Source: Poa pratensis (lineage: Eukaryota; Streptophyta; Magnoliopsida; Poales; Poaceae). From it: DNA of 64,000 nt. The translations under genes and the position numbers were made by a program. Positions 46,917 to 57,695 of this stretch are shown piece by piece. Position 1 is the first letter of the stretch. Every line of letters starts with the position of its first letter. The stretch lies in the NCBI GenBank assembly GCA_947311845.1, contig CAMZMU010000059.1:43284982-43348981 (forward strand), written 5' to 3'. Under the pieces are notes generated by a model. That model had not been told where the DNA came from. It saw only the letters and a list, made by a program, of their open reading frames with translations, and ran no database searches.

Positions 46917-47739
46917 GATACGATGATTGAGGAAGCCACTAGTGTTGACCGTGCTGGGTCAACGTTGTAAGAATTTCTATACCAAAGGAATAACAACAAC
47001 ATGCCGGGTTTCAAGATCTTTGGGCAGAAGAAGAATATTACATTGGCATGCTGGTACCTTTGATGGTTACGGCGTCGACACACGCATGATGAAACTATCC
47101 CCTCAATGAATCACTACAAAATGTCAGTGTTGAGCATCACTGCGAATGCAGCAAAGGCATTGAGGAAACATTTGCGCCACTAGCAAGATGGAGCAAACCA
47201 GACTGTAGACATGTATATTGACGGTTCTTTTCACCATGATGTTTATGCAGGATCTGGGGGAGCACTGCTTTGAGATCACGATGGCCGATTCATAGCGGCT
47301 TGTACTGTTTATCTTCCAAACATTGCATCAGCGGCGGCAAATGAGGCACTAGCTATGAGAGAGGGATTGGCTCTTGCTAGTGGTCTTGGGTGTACTAATT
47401 TATAGCAGAAGCCATGGAAATTATTGAGGCATGTCCAGGTGAAGAAACATGGTGGGGTGAATCTTCGGCTACCTTTGCAGATTGTGTTTATGTGGCGGCT
47501 CTTATGGGAAGAGTTTGTTTCAATCACTGTCCGAGGGAAGCAAATGAAATTGTCCATGAATTAGCTAATTCCTGTTTTATTGATAAAATTCGTGTATTTG
47601 GGTCAATGATTTCCCTAGTTTTATTCTTGGCAAACTTATAAACGATGTAACTGTTTTTTAAATTAATTAAATCCCGTAGCAGAGTGATGCTGCATCCCTT
47701 TAAAAAAAGCTGAAGAGGGGCCAGCCTTTTTTCAATGCG

Positions 47740-47922
47740 TCAAAGCATTGGGCCATAGCGCCTATTGGGCTGGACCATTCTTGTGGGCTGAAGTTCTCTT
47801 GGTACGACTCTCATGTCGTACTCATGTGGCGGGCTGTGTGCTAACATGTAATCGGTGTTTTTTTTCAAGAAATCGAGGTAGTTGTAGCTCCCACCACCGG
47901 CGGCGCCGCCGCCGAACCCCAT
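47740..47922 (-). CDS. Small gene-like ORF, 60 aa, possibly a first exon
   Basis: ATG at 47922 follows a leader-like region (48070-47925) of the kind seen before grass genes. The protein starts MGFGGGAAGGGSYNYLDFL, then KKNTDYMLAHSPP. GC is high at the start and falls after about 30 codons. I do not recognise the family. It may be the first exon of a gene fragment, with coding ending near the A-run at 47859-47867, or simply an open stretch next to LINE F. Confidence 0.3.
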   Translation of the reverse strand: MGFGGGAAGGGSYNYLDFLKKNTDYMLAHSPPHEYDMRVVPRELQPTRMVQPNRRYGPML

Positions 47923-48129
47923 GATACGCCGACGCGCCAAGGACAGCCGGCCGTGACCGCGAGGCGTACCTCTCCCTCCCAATTTCCAAACCTCAATTTC
48001 GTTTCGAATCTATCGAGGCGAAGTCTCTCCCAAAACCTCAATTCGATCCGTTTCTCGATTTAAGCCAAAAACAAGGCGAGGCACGAGGCGGACATAGCGT
48101 CGGCGCCTCTGCGCCTGCTAGATCGAAAC

Positions 48130-48750
48130 CGTGCAAGTTTTTGAATAATGTAGTTTCATTCTCTTGCAACCAAATCGTCCTAGGATCAGCCTATCCCATT
48201 AAGCAGCTCACCCTCCCTGTGAGACAGTGAGACTGAACCGAGTTGCAGGTCTGTAGAATGCCCGTCAGATAGAGTCGACCATTGATTACTCAAATTTCCG
48301 CTCGAATCCCATTAAATTCCTGGTGTTCCAAACAGAGTAGGTGATTCCCAGCGAAAGAAAGACAAACAACCCAAAAAGAAAATACAAACGACCTTAAAGA
48401 TGGTGTTCCAAATAGGAATCAACAGTATAAGGAGAGGCCATCAGAGTTACGCACGCAGTTTAGGTCCCACTGTTTCTTGCTTCAGTTTCTCCCCCTTCTT
48501 TTGTCGGCCAATGCCAGATGTTCACCTCTACTAGAGTATTTTGCAGGTGGTGTACTGGTGTCATTCACATAACCGCACCCACAATGCCTCCATTGTTTTC
48601 TACTCCTGTGACATGTAGAATTGTAGCAGTGGACAGTGTTGAGAATACTACAAGGTCAAAAGAACGTAGTTTTTTTTCTTAGCTGGTCAAGAGAACATAG
48701 TTGAGCTGTCAAATATGTAGGATCTGATCAGATACATCATAAGGGCATAT
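48130..48750. repeat. Local duplication, copy 1
   Basis: Shares long, diverged likeness with copy 2 (48905-49303 plus 50550-50640): TTCTCTTGCAA, GTTGCAGGTCTGTAGAATGC, CAGATAGAGTCGACCATTGA and TTGAGCTGTCAA all recur in order. No coding sequence is seen. Confidence 0.8.
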
Positions 48751-48904
48751 CTAGCCGATCCCTCAAAAACGGTTAGAGGAGGAAAACATTCCAGTTTGCT
48801 CCTCTAAACCGCACATAGCCGATCCCTTATAACGTTTAGAGGAGAAAAATTATAAGTGGCGCCAATAAATCTCGGCACAGCTCGCTTAAATATACTATAT
48901 AAGT
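48751..48904. other. Spacer between duplication copies, with internal inverted words
   Basis: AGCCGATCCCTCAAAAACGGTTAGAGGAG and AGCCGATCCCTTATAACGTTTAGAGGAG occur 50-60 bp apart as direct repeats. Possibly part of a MITE; no clean ends. Confidence 0.35.
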
Positions 48905-50640
48905 TTGTAAGTTTGTGAATGAATTAGTTCCATTCTCTTGCAATCAAATCGTCCCAGGATTAGCCTATCAGGCCATAAGCAGCTCACCCTCCCAGTGAGA
49001 CTGAACTGAGTTGCAGGTCTGTAGAATGCCGGTCAGATAGAGTCGACCATTGATTCCTCAAATTTCGGCGCGAATCCAATTAAATTCAGTTGTTTCAAAC
49101 ATGGATCAACAGTATAAGGCGAGTGGGAAGCCATCGATCGGAGTTACGCACGCAGTTTGGATCCCACTGGCCACTGGTTCTTGCTTCAGTTTACCCCCTT
49201 CTTTTACCGGCCAATGCTTCAAATGTTCATCTTGAGTATTTTACAGGTGGTGCCATTCATACAGCCGCACACACAATGGATGTAGAACTGTGGCAGTTGA
49301 CAGTTTTTTTTAGATAAAAGGCTCAAAGAGCCCAACTTTGAATTAACAAAGCCAGTACGGCAGATTACAGAGTACAAACGCACAGCTTACAAGCCTCACA
49401 CACCCAACAAACAGAATAGGAAAAAGCATCGCTTGGATCGTCGAGGCCATCGTCTTCCACCGCGGACGCCACCGGAGCGAGGCAAGACAATGCAGGAGGC
49501 ACGAGCAACGGTAGAACGCAGACACATCGAATCCACAGGCCAAAGGTGCAGCCTTGCGGCCTCTGTCGTCGAAGAGGGACCCTTTCTCTCTCGCCCTGGC
49601 TCGAAGGGCGCCGCACCGTCGGCCGACAAAGAAGTTCACCCGAGAACCCGCAAGAGCAGCAACCCAAGTGGCCAACGGAGAGAGTATGAGCGGCAGCCGC
49701 GCCGAAGCTCCAAACGAAAGCCGCCATCAGCTGCAGCGCTTCCACACAGGAAGACGCAAGCTGCAGAACGGGAGCACACACTGGGAAGACCGGCAAGAAG
49801 GACCAAGCAGCGCCATTGCAGACCTCCAGCACCGCCACACACCATCTCCGAGCAGCCACTCACCAACCACCTCCTCAATCCCCGGGCAGCGCCTCCAGGA
49901 AGGGGAGCGACATCGCAACGTCGCCGCCGCCCAAGCAGGGGATTAGGGTTTTCACCCAAGAACAGAGAGGTTAGGGATGGGAGAAGGGACCTCAACGAAG
50001 CCTCCAGGGAGGGATCCGGCGCCGAGGCACCGCCGCCGTTGTGGCCACCGCCGGCCAAGGGTTTCCCCCGGTCCCGAGCACCCCAGCACCTTCCACCGGC
50101 CAGATCTAGCGAGATCGGCCAAGGGGAGGGAGCAGCTGCAGAAGGAGATGTCGGTCTTCACAGATCTGACGCAGAGGCGGCGGAGAGCCCCACGCACCGC
50201 GCCACCCGCTCCCCGTCACCCCACCGTCCGCACGGCCAGGGTCACGGGCTAGCACTCACGGCCGCCGCTCGCCGCCGAGACGACGCCGCCATCTTGGTCC
50301 AGAGCCGCCGCCCCGGCGTCCTCCACCCCACGCGCCCAAAACAGCACCTCAGCTCCGCTCGCCAGGACGCCGTCAGGGACGCCCACCGTGCCCTCCGCCT
50401 TTGACGGGCAGGGCGCCGCCACCGCCGCCGGCAACGTCGGCGGCAGCGGCCAGGGGAGATCGAATCTGGGGGCTTTTTTCTAGGGTTTGGGGGGCCTCCG
50501 GAGTCGCCCGAGCGGGAGCGACCCGGGAGGCAGGGGGGTCGACTCTGTTCAGTTGACAGTTTTGAGAATACTAAAAGGTCAAGAGAACATTGTTGAGCTG
50601 TCAATTTTGCAGGATCTGATCTGATAGATCATAAACGGAC
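48905..50640. repeat. Local duplication, copy 2, split by a retroposon
   Basis: The left part ends at 49303 and the right part resumes at 50550, where TTGAGAATACTAAAAGGTCA matches copy 1 at about 48640. The intervening 1.25 kb is a later insertion. Confidence 0.75.
49304..50549 (-). mobile_element. Non-coding retroposon (LINE-derived type) with target duplication
   Basis: Inserted on the minus strand: an A8 tail (T-run at 49304-49311 on plus) follows GGGCTCTTTGAGCCTTTTA, a LINE-like 3' end. CAGTTGACAG flanks it on both sides (49294-49303 and 50550-50559, perhaps extended by the T-run). The body is GC-rich and resembles a LINE leader joined to a LINE tail. Frames up to 323 aa exist on the plus strand, but their low-complexity Arg/Pro/Ser make-up argues against coding. 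Confidence 0.75.
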
Positions 50641-50837
50641 CATCACCGCAGTACTGATGTGGGCTTGACACGACTTAAGAAAATGACCGTAGGACGCCGA
50701 CACAAGAAATATCACATTTTTTTTCAACTGAAAACATTATAAGTACCAAATGATAATATTCTACATGTTTGTTGGTGCACCGAGCACATGCATAAAGTGT
50801 CACTCCTCCATGCGCCAAATAAACAAAGAAACTAGTA

Positions 50838-51093
50838 CTCGCTCCGTTTTAAAATATAAGTCGCGCTATTTTTACGTTGGTCTTTGGGGTGCAATTTTGA
50901 TCGTTGATATATAATAAATTATGTGGATATAGAATGTATAAATGGTATCGTTGGATTTGTACTGCAAAATTCTTTCATTTCATATATTTTTAAAATTATT
51001 TTGTGGTCATATTATAAGTACAATTCATGGTCAAAGTTGGATGTCGTTGACCAGCGAAATTATATGGCGCCTTGTATTTTGCGATGGAGTGAG
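50838..51093. mobile_element. Stowaway-type MITE, 256 bp
   Basis: Inverted ends CTCGCTCCGTTTTAAAATAT and, reversed, CTCACTCCATCGCAAAATAC, flanked by TA on both sides (50836-50837 and 51094-51095). Non-coding. Confidence 0.8.
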
Positions 51094-51095
51094 TA

Positions 51096-51360
51096 ATAAC
51101 CATTGAGATTAGGCGCTGTATTATTTTATTTAAAACATCACTGAATTAGGGCTGTTCTTTAATGCAATTTATGCCACATCCGATTTGTCAAGGCTGTGTA
51201 GTATTTCTAGTGGTCATTATCTCGTTTGGTGTTTAGAGAGCAGGGCTACTTAGCACCTTATCTTTCTAATCGTGATGTAAAGGGTTGTTCCTCCACTGTG
51301 TAATGATGTGTACACTTAACGCTTTGATTCTATCTATCTGCACTCTACAGTGAATGAACT
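51096..51360. other. Spacer between two MITEs
   Basis: AT-rich sequence with no gene or repeat I can support. Confidence 0.4.
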
Positions 51361-51363
51361 TGA

Positions 51364-51644
51364 GAGCTTGTTTGGCACCTATCATTTCATTTCATTTGAT
51401 AGAAATGTGAAGATATTCATATAACAGAATAAATTTTACCACATATTCCTATAGAAACATTTCATTTCATTTGGAAAGTGAAATGACAGGGTTAGGGCTA
51501 GGAATTGGCATAACACACAATAGGTATTTGCTGGAATTCCAAATGAAATGACATGTCAATTCCATGCCAGCCAAACAGGTTGAGCATGGAATTACAAATG
51601 AATTCCATAATTCCAGCTCGAAATGATGGGTACCAAACGACCTC
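51364..51644. mobile_element. PIF/Harbinger-like (Tourist-type) MITE, 281 bp
   Basis: Inverted ends GAGCTTGTTTGGCACCTATC and, reversed, GAGGTCGTTTGGTACCCATC, with a 3-bp flanking TGA on both sides. The inside is rich in CATTTCATTT and AATTCCA words. Superfamily is uncertain because TGA is not the usual TAA/TTA target. Confidence 0.65.
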
Positions 51645-51647
51645 TGA

Positions 51648-53840
51648 TGTCTGTTCCATTGCTCTTCTTTCCTTTTTAGTTAGTGAATGCTAGTAATTCG
51701 TTTCTTTGCCACTATGTGCTCATCTATTTGGCATGTGTATTGCTAGCGATTCTCATATCTCGTAATAATCTCTGGATAGATTTTATTCTGTTCTTTTACA
51801 GTTGGCATGATATCTTTTGATGAACTATCTTTTAAGATAGCTACATAACTTGCTGCTGGCTAATTGGGACCATATTCTTTTTTATGCCAATGCGGCGGCA
51901 AAGGCAGCACTTTTTCTGCAATGTCATGTGGAACCTTTGTGTTCAGGTTGTATCTGTTAGGGGTGATCCTTTTCGAAAAAAATCTGTTAGGTGGATATGT
52001 GATCTGCAGAAAAGTTTGAACCTATTAGACCTTTGACGCCTGACTGCTGGGCCATTTCTGTACAACTTGGTTGTAATGTTCAATGGATCTTGATTCTTAT
52101 ACTATGGCCTCAATTATATGCATATCTTCACATTTTACCACATATTTCTATAGAAACATAATACCATATCCTGCTGGTTATGACACCTAGCTAGTGCACT
52201 CAGAGTTTGACACATAGCGTGCACTACAGTACATCTGTCTGTTTGATCGGCAAGCTGCTTTCTCGATAGTATCTGGAATGCAGTAAACTAATAAAACTTT
52301 GCACATATAGTTATATATGGACAAACAGAGGATGGTGGTATGTTTTATTTTCTGAGCACTCCTGTTGCTTTCACCTTCTTCAGTGCATGTTCCTGCCGAG
52401 GGAAATATAGCTTTATAGCTCATGAACTAAAATACACACTGGGCGTATGAGCACACAACACGGGGATACAGATGTTTGGGAAGGACATAAACAAAAGAGT
52501 AAGATTCTTTCGTAATCCACCCATCTCTTCCGCTTTTCGTAATTCAGGGGTGGTCCAGTGACAATGACCTCTCCTCTGTCCCCAATTCCAAGGCTGGAAG
52601 CATTGCAGCCATCTGCACCATAAAAGGATTTTGTTTCCCCTTTCTGTTTTTTTTGTCCTATGCTTATCTCTGACTCAGAGGTCTTGATTATCTGCAGATG
52701 GAGCCTGTGACGATAGATCATATGACAGAGCGCCAGCAGTCTCTCTGCAGTGAAACTGAGTACTGCAGCTGCCCCAATCAGTCATATGGGGTTTGTCAGT
52801 CTAAATTCTAGGTAACTCCCATTAATGTTCTGTTCATAGTCATATGCTTTCTGTACATGTGTTCCCTTCTGAATTGCAAGCAAATTTTGCGGAAAACAAA
52901 TCATCAAAAACCTTCAAATAGTTCCATGGCAAGTTGCAGTAGAGTGTCAAGTTGAAGCCCATGCCCATGCATTGTTTCCATCATGAAATGGATCAAATGC
53001 CATTTGCGCCTTTTGAGAGCTACTCATATTATGCGCATTCCCGGGGAGGATTCATATTTCTTCCATGTTTGGCAACTATTGCTGTCGGAGAAAGCAATGG
53101 GCATGGGTCAGCGTGCAAGGATAACAATGAATTATTGATTTCATCGATAGAACTCGTAAAGCTACGATGAAAAGTAGTAGTATGTGGTTAGTATAGCCCC
53201 ATCGATGCCACTTCTGTGACGGAATATGGATTTGGTACATCTTATATGGTTGCTTGATTTGTTCGTGGCTAGGTGCTTGTGAGAAGAAAATAAAGTAGAC
53301 AGTTGCTTTGCTAGGTTGATACAAATAGGGAGTGGGTAACTTCACACCCTAACAGTAGGAAATCCCACATGATGTTGCTGCTCCAGCCTCCATTATTGAT
53401 GAGCCACCAGCATTTACATAATTGTTCACTTGCCCTTTTGCGTTCACAGCGGCTAACAACTCTGACAAGTCATGCACCATTGTGATCTTGCACTGGGTGC
53501 AGCTCAGTAGAGAATTATCACACATGTTGAACACACTTTCGGCGCATTAAGTAGAATTGCACTGACAGACACTACATTAGAGAGATAGTAGGTTAATTTA
53601 CAAAATATGCAGTCTACTGCAGCTACAACTGCAAGATGCATTTTTTCCCTTATTAGATTCATCTCTACAAGCTAAAGACCGGTGATCTCCAAAAATGTGA
53701 TGAACTGCGGTTTGCACCATGGAAATACATGTATCCTCATTTCAGCAATCTGCTACTCTCCCGAGTTAGCTCCAATCTGGAAAAGAACATGAGAAAAAAT
53801 AAGGGAAAACTAGGTTTGAGGTAATGAAATGTAGCATGGT
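51648..53840. other. Region downstream of the Aux/IAA gene, no gene seen
   Basis: AT-rich with only short frames and no domain. The part next to 53840 may include a last non-coding exon and 3' untranslated region of the Aux/IAA gene, since a TTTTTTCTCATGTTCTTTTCCAG-like acceptor (minus strand) ends near 53780. Confidence 0.4.
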
Positions 53841-53946
53841 TTTAAATAACATATATCTTCATTGTTTGATGTTTGATCGGTTATAGACGGCGATGAGTTT
53901 TGTAATTGCCCAAAGAGAAAATCATCAACTTGAAATGGCACTATAC

Positions 53947-55726
53947 TTACCAATCCTGGGGAAGCTCTGACCTCCTCATCACCCTCAGTCTCTTAGCAGT
54001 CGAAACAAACGCGCTGCAAGGAGTTGAAGCATTTCGTTAGGCATTACACAGATGATATGTTCCTGCATTGACATTGTACGATTAAATTTTGGAAATAAAT
54101 TTGACAACTTGCACAAAACCCAGTATGTTTTTGAAACTTGTTCTAAACAGTTGTAGGAAGAGTCAGAGCTTACCTCCATGGTATGTCGCCAACTAGCATC
54201 CTGTCCCGTCATCGTCTTCGTACACTAGAGCGTATTCGCCAGTTCCATCCAGCAACCCTGAAAATATTTTCTCTTCTGCTCTTTGCTCTCCGCTTTCAGC
54301 ACAAGATAGATCCTTCTGGGCTGCAGAATAACAAAGTGCAGTGCAAAATGTCACTCATTCATGATATTTGAAGTCACAAGCATTGTCACAGGAAATGATT
54401 TCAATTTTTTTCTGGGCTGTTATATATTTGTACCTTCTAGAAAGACACTGAACAACTCTTCAACACCAGATGACAGCTTCTGGTAGCTATCGTAGGCTGC
54501 GAGGTCTACTTTCCTTCCAATAGGTATCCCGTCCATGTTGATCTTGACAAGAGGTCTGTTCTTGCAGATTAGCTTTGCCTTGTCGGCAGCTTCGTCGTTT
54601 TGTCGATCAGGGGATTGCTTGGATGAACTCCCATTTGTGAGGTTTCTTCTGAAGGATCGGACCGGAGGCCAACCGACGACTGGGAGAACAGCAGGTCTGG
54701 ATCACATTACAGCACTGATTAGTGTTTTTTAATAGCCAGGTGAGTTTATGTGCAAATGTGATGTTACACAGTTACTGTTGCACTGCTGGAAAGCATATTT
54801 TCACTTAACCAGAAAAACAGAGATGGACAATCAAAAGGAGAACTATTCAGAGAAAGCAACTGCATGGTTGATTAAAAGATAACCTCCTTTAAGCAAAGTA
54901 ATGGTTTTTAATTGACAAAGCAAGGCTACTCCTTCAAGTTACTAAACCCTATGCCCCAAAATTTTCTTACTATTTCGTCTGATTCAGTAAACAGGAACCC
55001 AGGACAGAAAAATGGAGCCCCCATAAAAGCTCAATTTGGCACAAGACATTAAATATGCAGCCCATACATGATGACAGCAGAAATGCAGAGCAAGTCCATG
55101 GATCGTTTACCTCCCCTGGGACTGTTGCTGTTGCTGTGCACTGGTGCAGCAGCAGCACCAGCAGCAGCTGAGCCATGTGATGATGGTGGTGGTGGGAGAC
55201 AGCACCCTTTCTTCCTCTCACCTGACAACATGCTTTCACCTCGTCCTAATGTTAACTCATTCCCACATCCTCCCCTGTCTTGTTGTCTCTGATCATAACC
55301 TTAAATGACACAAGAGAACATATATGTATAAAAATGGAAGAACAACAGCTCAACTGAACTTTAAAAATCGAAATTACAGAACATGCTTTCACTTGCTCCA
55401 TGTACCTTGTGGTTTGGCCTCAACGGTGTCGAAGAACCCTCTCTTCGCCCCGGTGCTGGTGAGCCTTGAATGCGCAGGGAAGCAGCCGAGGGAGAGCGCC
55501 GAGCAGCTCTCTCCATCTTTTCACGCTTGACGCCGGGAAGGCCAAGCTTGAGCTCCAGCTCCTCGTTGGCCTCGGCCCGAAGACTGGGCCGGCTCTTGAT
55601 GATCTGCCTCCGTGCTCTCCTGCTTCCCTCACCTTCTTCCAGCCCCTCTCGTCCGGGATGAGGTTCAGCAGCTGGGGAGGGAGGCTCTGGTCTCCTTGGA
55701 GAGTTCTTCCATTTGGACTTGATGAT
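53947..55726 (-). CDS. Aux/IAA auxin-response repressor, five coding exons, frame broken by single-base losses
   Basis: Aux/IAA proteins repress auxin-response genes in the nucleus by binding ARF factors, and are destroyed when auxin joins them to TIR1/AFB. Exon 1 (55726-55406, ATG 55712) has an LLNLIPDE motif and domain I, the repression motif LELKLGLPG, then GAKRGFFDTVEAKP. Exon 2 (55299-55111) is a Ser/Pro/Ala-rich linker. Exon 3 (54696-54434) has the degron VVGWPPVRSFRRN and domain III (LVKINMDGIPIGRKVDL, LFSVFL). Exon 4 (54320-54174) begins domain IV (EYALVYEDDDG). Exon 5 (54013-53947) ends KRLRVMRRSELPQ. All introns are GT-AG. Frame fails at 55674-55677, about 55590-55640, about 55489-55525, 55113-55116 and 54205-54207; each needs one added base. 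Key residues are kept, so it is either a very young pseudogene or a working gene with sequence errors. Confidence 0.88.
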
Positions 55727-56207
55727 CTGTGAGTCACAACGAAAGAAACGCTTGCATATAAATATATTTGGATTTTGGATGGTCGTTGGGCTGAGGTGAG
55801 TAAGAACCGAGAACCAATTTTAAAGGCCTCGGCACCACTGCTGCCACACTCCAACCTCTAGTAAAATATAGAGAGTTTGGAAGTGGCTAGATGGATCGAC
55901 GCATGTATGCGTGGGAGGAGCAGCTCGAAAAGTTGGGTTTTGCACTCAACTTAACTAGGCTGGCGAAAGCGTCAAACTATGAAGCAAACGTGATGTAATG
56001 TCAAAGTGAACGCCGAAAAGAGAAAGTAAAGCAAAGAAGGAAGATCAAAAAAGGGGACTTGCTCGCATCAAATGAACTCACGTCAAAGGCATTTCATGGG
56101 TGGGAAGATGAAGATGATGGGGATGCCGGCAGCCTCTACCTATCCGGCAACAGAAGAAGAAAACGCTTGATATGGCAAGAGAGTTTTACAGAGCAAGAAG
56201 AACTCAC

Positions 56208-56408
56208 CGGAAAGCATGCAGTTGGGAGTCCTCGCTGAGCTCAAGAACTCGAGGAATGGCAGCTAGCTGGCCACCGTCGCGGAGATCGCACTCTGCTTTT
56301 CTTCTACCGTCCGGCGTGGTGCTCGAGCTGGCTGGTGCCGTTCTTTCCCTCGGTGGGTGGTGGCCTTGCTAGTATTCTTCTGCTAGGCTAGCTTCTACAC
56401 GGCTCTCT
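56208..56408 (-). other. Likely 5' untranslated exon of the Aux/IAA gene
   Basis: Downstream of the TATA box on the minus strand, ending at CTTTCCG before GTGAGTTC (donor at 56207). The intron would run to CTCACAG at 55727, just before the exon carrying the ATG. A leader intron is common in this family. The start site is inferred from TATA distance. Confidence 0.5.
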
Positions 56409-56422
56409 CCTTTCTATCCTGC

Positions 56423-56435
56423 CCCTATATATTCT
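56423..56435 (-). promoter_or_regulatory. TATA box of the Aux/IAA gene
   Basis: GAATATATAGGGG on the minus strand, about 215 bp upstream of the proposed leader-exon donor. Upstream sequence is GC-rich. Confidence 0.55.
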
Positions 56436-56439
56436 TTTG

Positions 56440-56756
56440 AAGCATGTGATGAATTCCGTTCCGGCCAAAGCGACAGCGTTGCGTTGCGTGCTGCGTGTGG
56501 ATGATTGGGGGGCAGACCTAGCGACGCTTATCCGGGCAAGTGGGGGATGCGATGTGATGGATGGATGGGATGGAGTATGTTATTCATCAAAATCGGCGCG
56601 TGTAGTTGTTGTCGGATCATGGTGGTGTTGGTCAATAGGAAATGCGATGGCTTCGGCGCGCATGCAGCGGCCTTGGCCGGGGGGACCGTCGTCGGCGCGC
56701 CGGGAGAATCCGTTCTGTCATTTTTTTTCTTTTCATTTCTTTTGAGAGATGATCAA
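56440..56756. promoter_or_regulatory. Upstream region of the Aux/IAA gene
   Basis: Probable promoter-proximal sequence with no coding frame of note. TGTCGG at about 56609 and TGTCAT at 56716 resemble, but do not match, the auxin-response core TGTCTC. Confidence 0.35.
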
Positions 56757-57361
56757 GTCCAATTTTCATCCCTAAACTCCAAAACTCCCGAGGAAGTTCA
56801 CTTTTCAGTCTAAATCTTTTGTTTGGTACAAAACGAATATTGAACTCTTCGGAAAAATTGACATTCTGTTCGACCCAAGGAAAACAGTGACATGTAGTGC
56901 CGCATCGCTTCACCCCTTGAAGCTCACTGGCGCCGTCCAGCTTGAAGGAACGAGCCTGTTGGCATGAATCGTCGATGAAGGGATGCCTTCAACGAGTACA
57001 ACGACAATGTCGACCTTGACATCGGTCCGCGCGAGTAGGAAGGTTCGAAGATACAGACGGGTGGGACGTGAGTGAGTTAGGTCGTGGACGAGTCGGACAA
57101 ACTCGAGAGTCGTGCAAGAGCAGGGCGACGCGGAATAGCCGGACGACAACATAGTAGTGGGATGAGGAGTTTGACTAGGTGGAAGGGGCATCAAGATATG
57201 GTTCCCGATCAACTTAGTTTACCCTTTTTCTTGTGCTACATGTTGCCCATGAAAGCGTTTTTCTGACATGGACTTTTCTAGTAGTTCAAGGTTTATTTCA
57301 GAACAAATAAGATTTAGGATAAAAGGTGAACCTCCCGAACAGTTTAGGAATGAAAAGTAGA
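56757..57361. mobile_element. Element with imperfect terminal inverted repeats of about 60 bp
   Basis: The left end (TTTTCATCCCTAAACT, GAAGTTCACTTTTCAGTCTA, AAATCTT) is mirrored at the right end (reversed: TTTTCATTCCTAAACT, AGGTTCACCTTTTATCCTA, AAATCTT). The inside is GC-rich and non-coding. No clean target duplication is visible, so the superfamily (Mutator-like or fold-back) is open. Confidence 0.55.
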
Positions 57362-57690
57362 ATTTCTTCAAGATGAAATTAAGAATATAATATGCATGCG
57401 AACTTAATTCCCGGTCACCCAATTGCGTATGCAATTCATGTTTAGTTGGAAAACATCATGTGTAATTGCAACCCATGTGCAAGTCTCAGGTGCACGAATT
57501 ACGATGCAAAGACACGGTCAAAAATTCGACAAAGCTCTAACTTCATTCGTGGTTAACCGAGAATTTGCAAAGGGGATATCATATTATGTGATCCAAAATA
57601 ATACGGCTCTACAATTGTCGAGAACTACAAGATGATCCAGTTGAGCGCACGTGGATGCTCTGATTGTCATGTGTTGTAGTGGACCGAATT
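57362..57690. other. Unassigned sequence
   Basis: AT-rich, with no gene or terminal structure. Confidence 0.4.
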
Positions 57691-57695
57691 ATCTA

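Larger units (their letters stand above)
44690..47708 (+). mobile_element. LINE F: decayed 3' part, split by a hAT MITE and by LINE G
   Basis: Pieces at 44690-44899, 45263-45345 and 46932-47708 join into one LINE 3' end. The first two encode a zf-RVT-like domain (LKIPSKTKKFAWRALHS, then EDTLHLLF and TTAKEL). The third encodes an RNase H of the RVT_3 type (YIDGSFHHDVYAGSGGA, AAANEALAMREGLALA, then in another frame CPREANEIVHELAN). Many stops and shifts are present, for example near 44774, 46965 and 47402. It ends in an A-run (47702-47708). The 5' end and reverse transcriptase core are missing. Confidence 0.8.

Noticed and set aside
49433..50404. 323-aa plus-strand open frame
   Set aside because: Arg/Pro/Ser-rich low-complexity translation of GC-rich retroposon DNA, and opposite to the retroposon's own strand.
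55068..55292. Plus-strand frame starting MMTAEMQSKSMDRLPPLG, resembling a secreted Ala-rich protein
   Set aside because: It is antisense to exon 2 of the Aux/IAA gene, whose splice sites and reading explain the sequence better.
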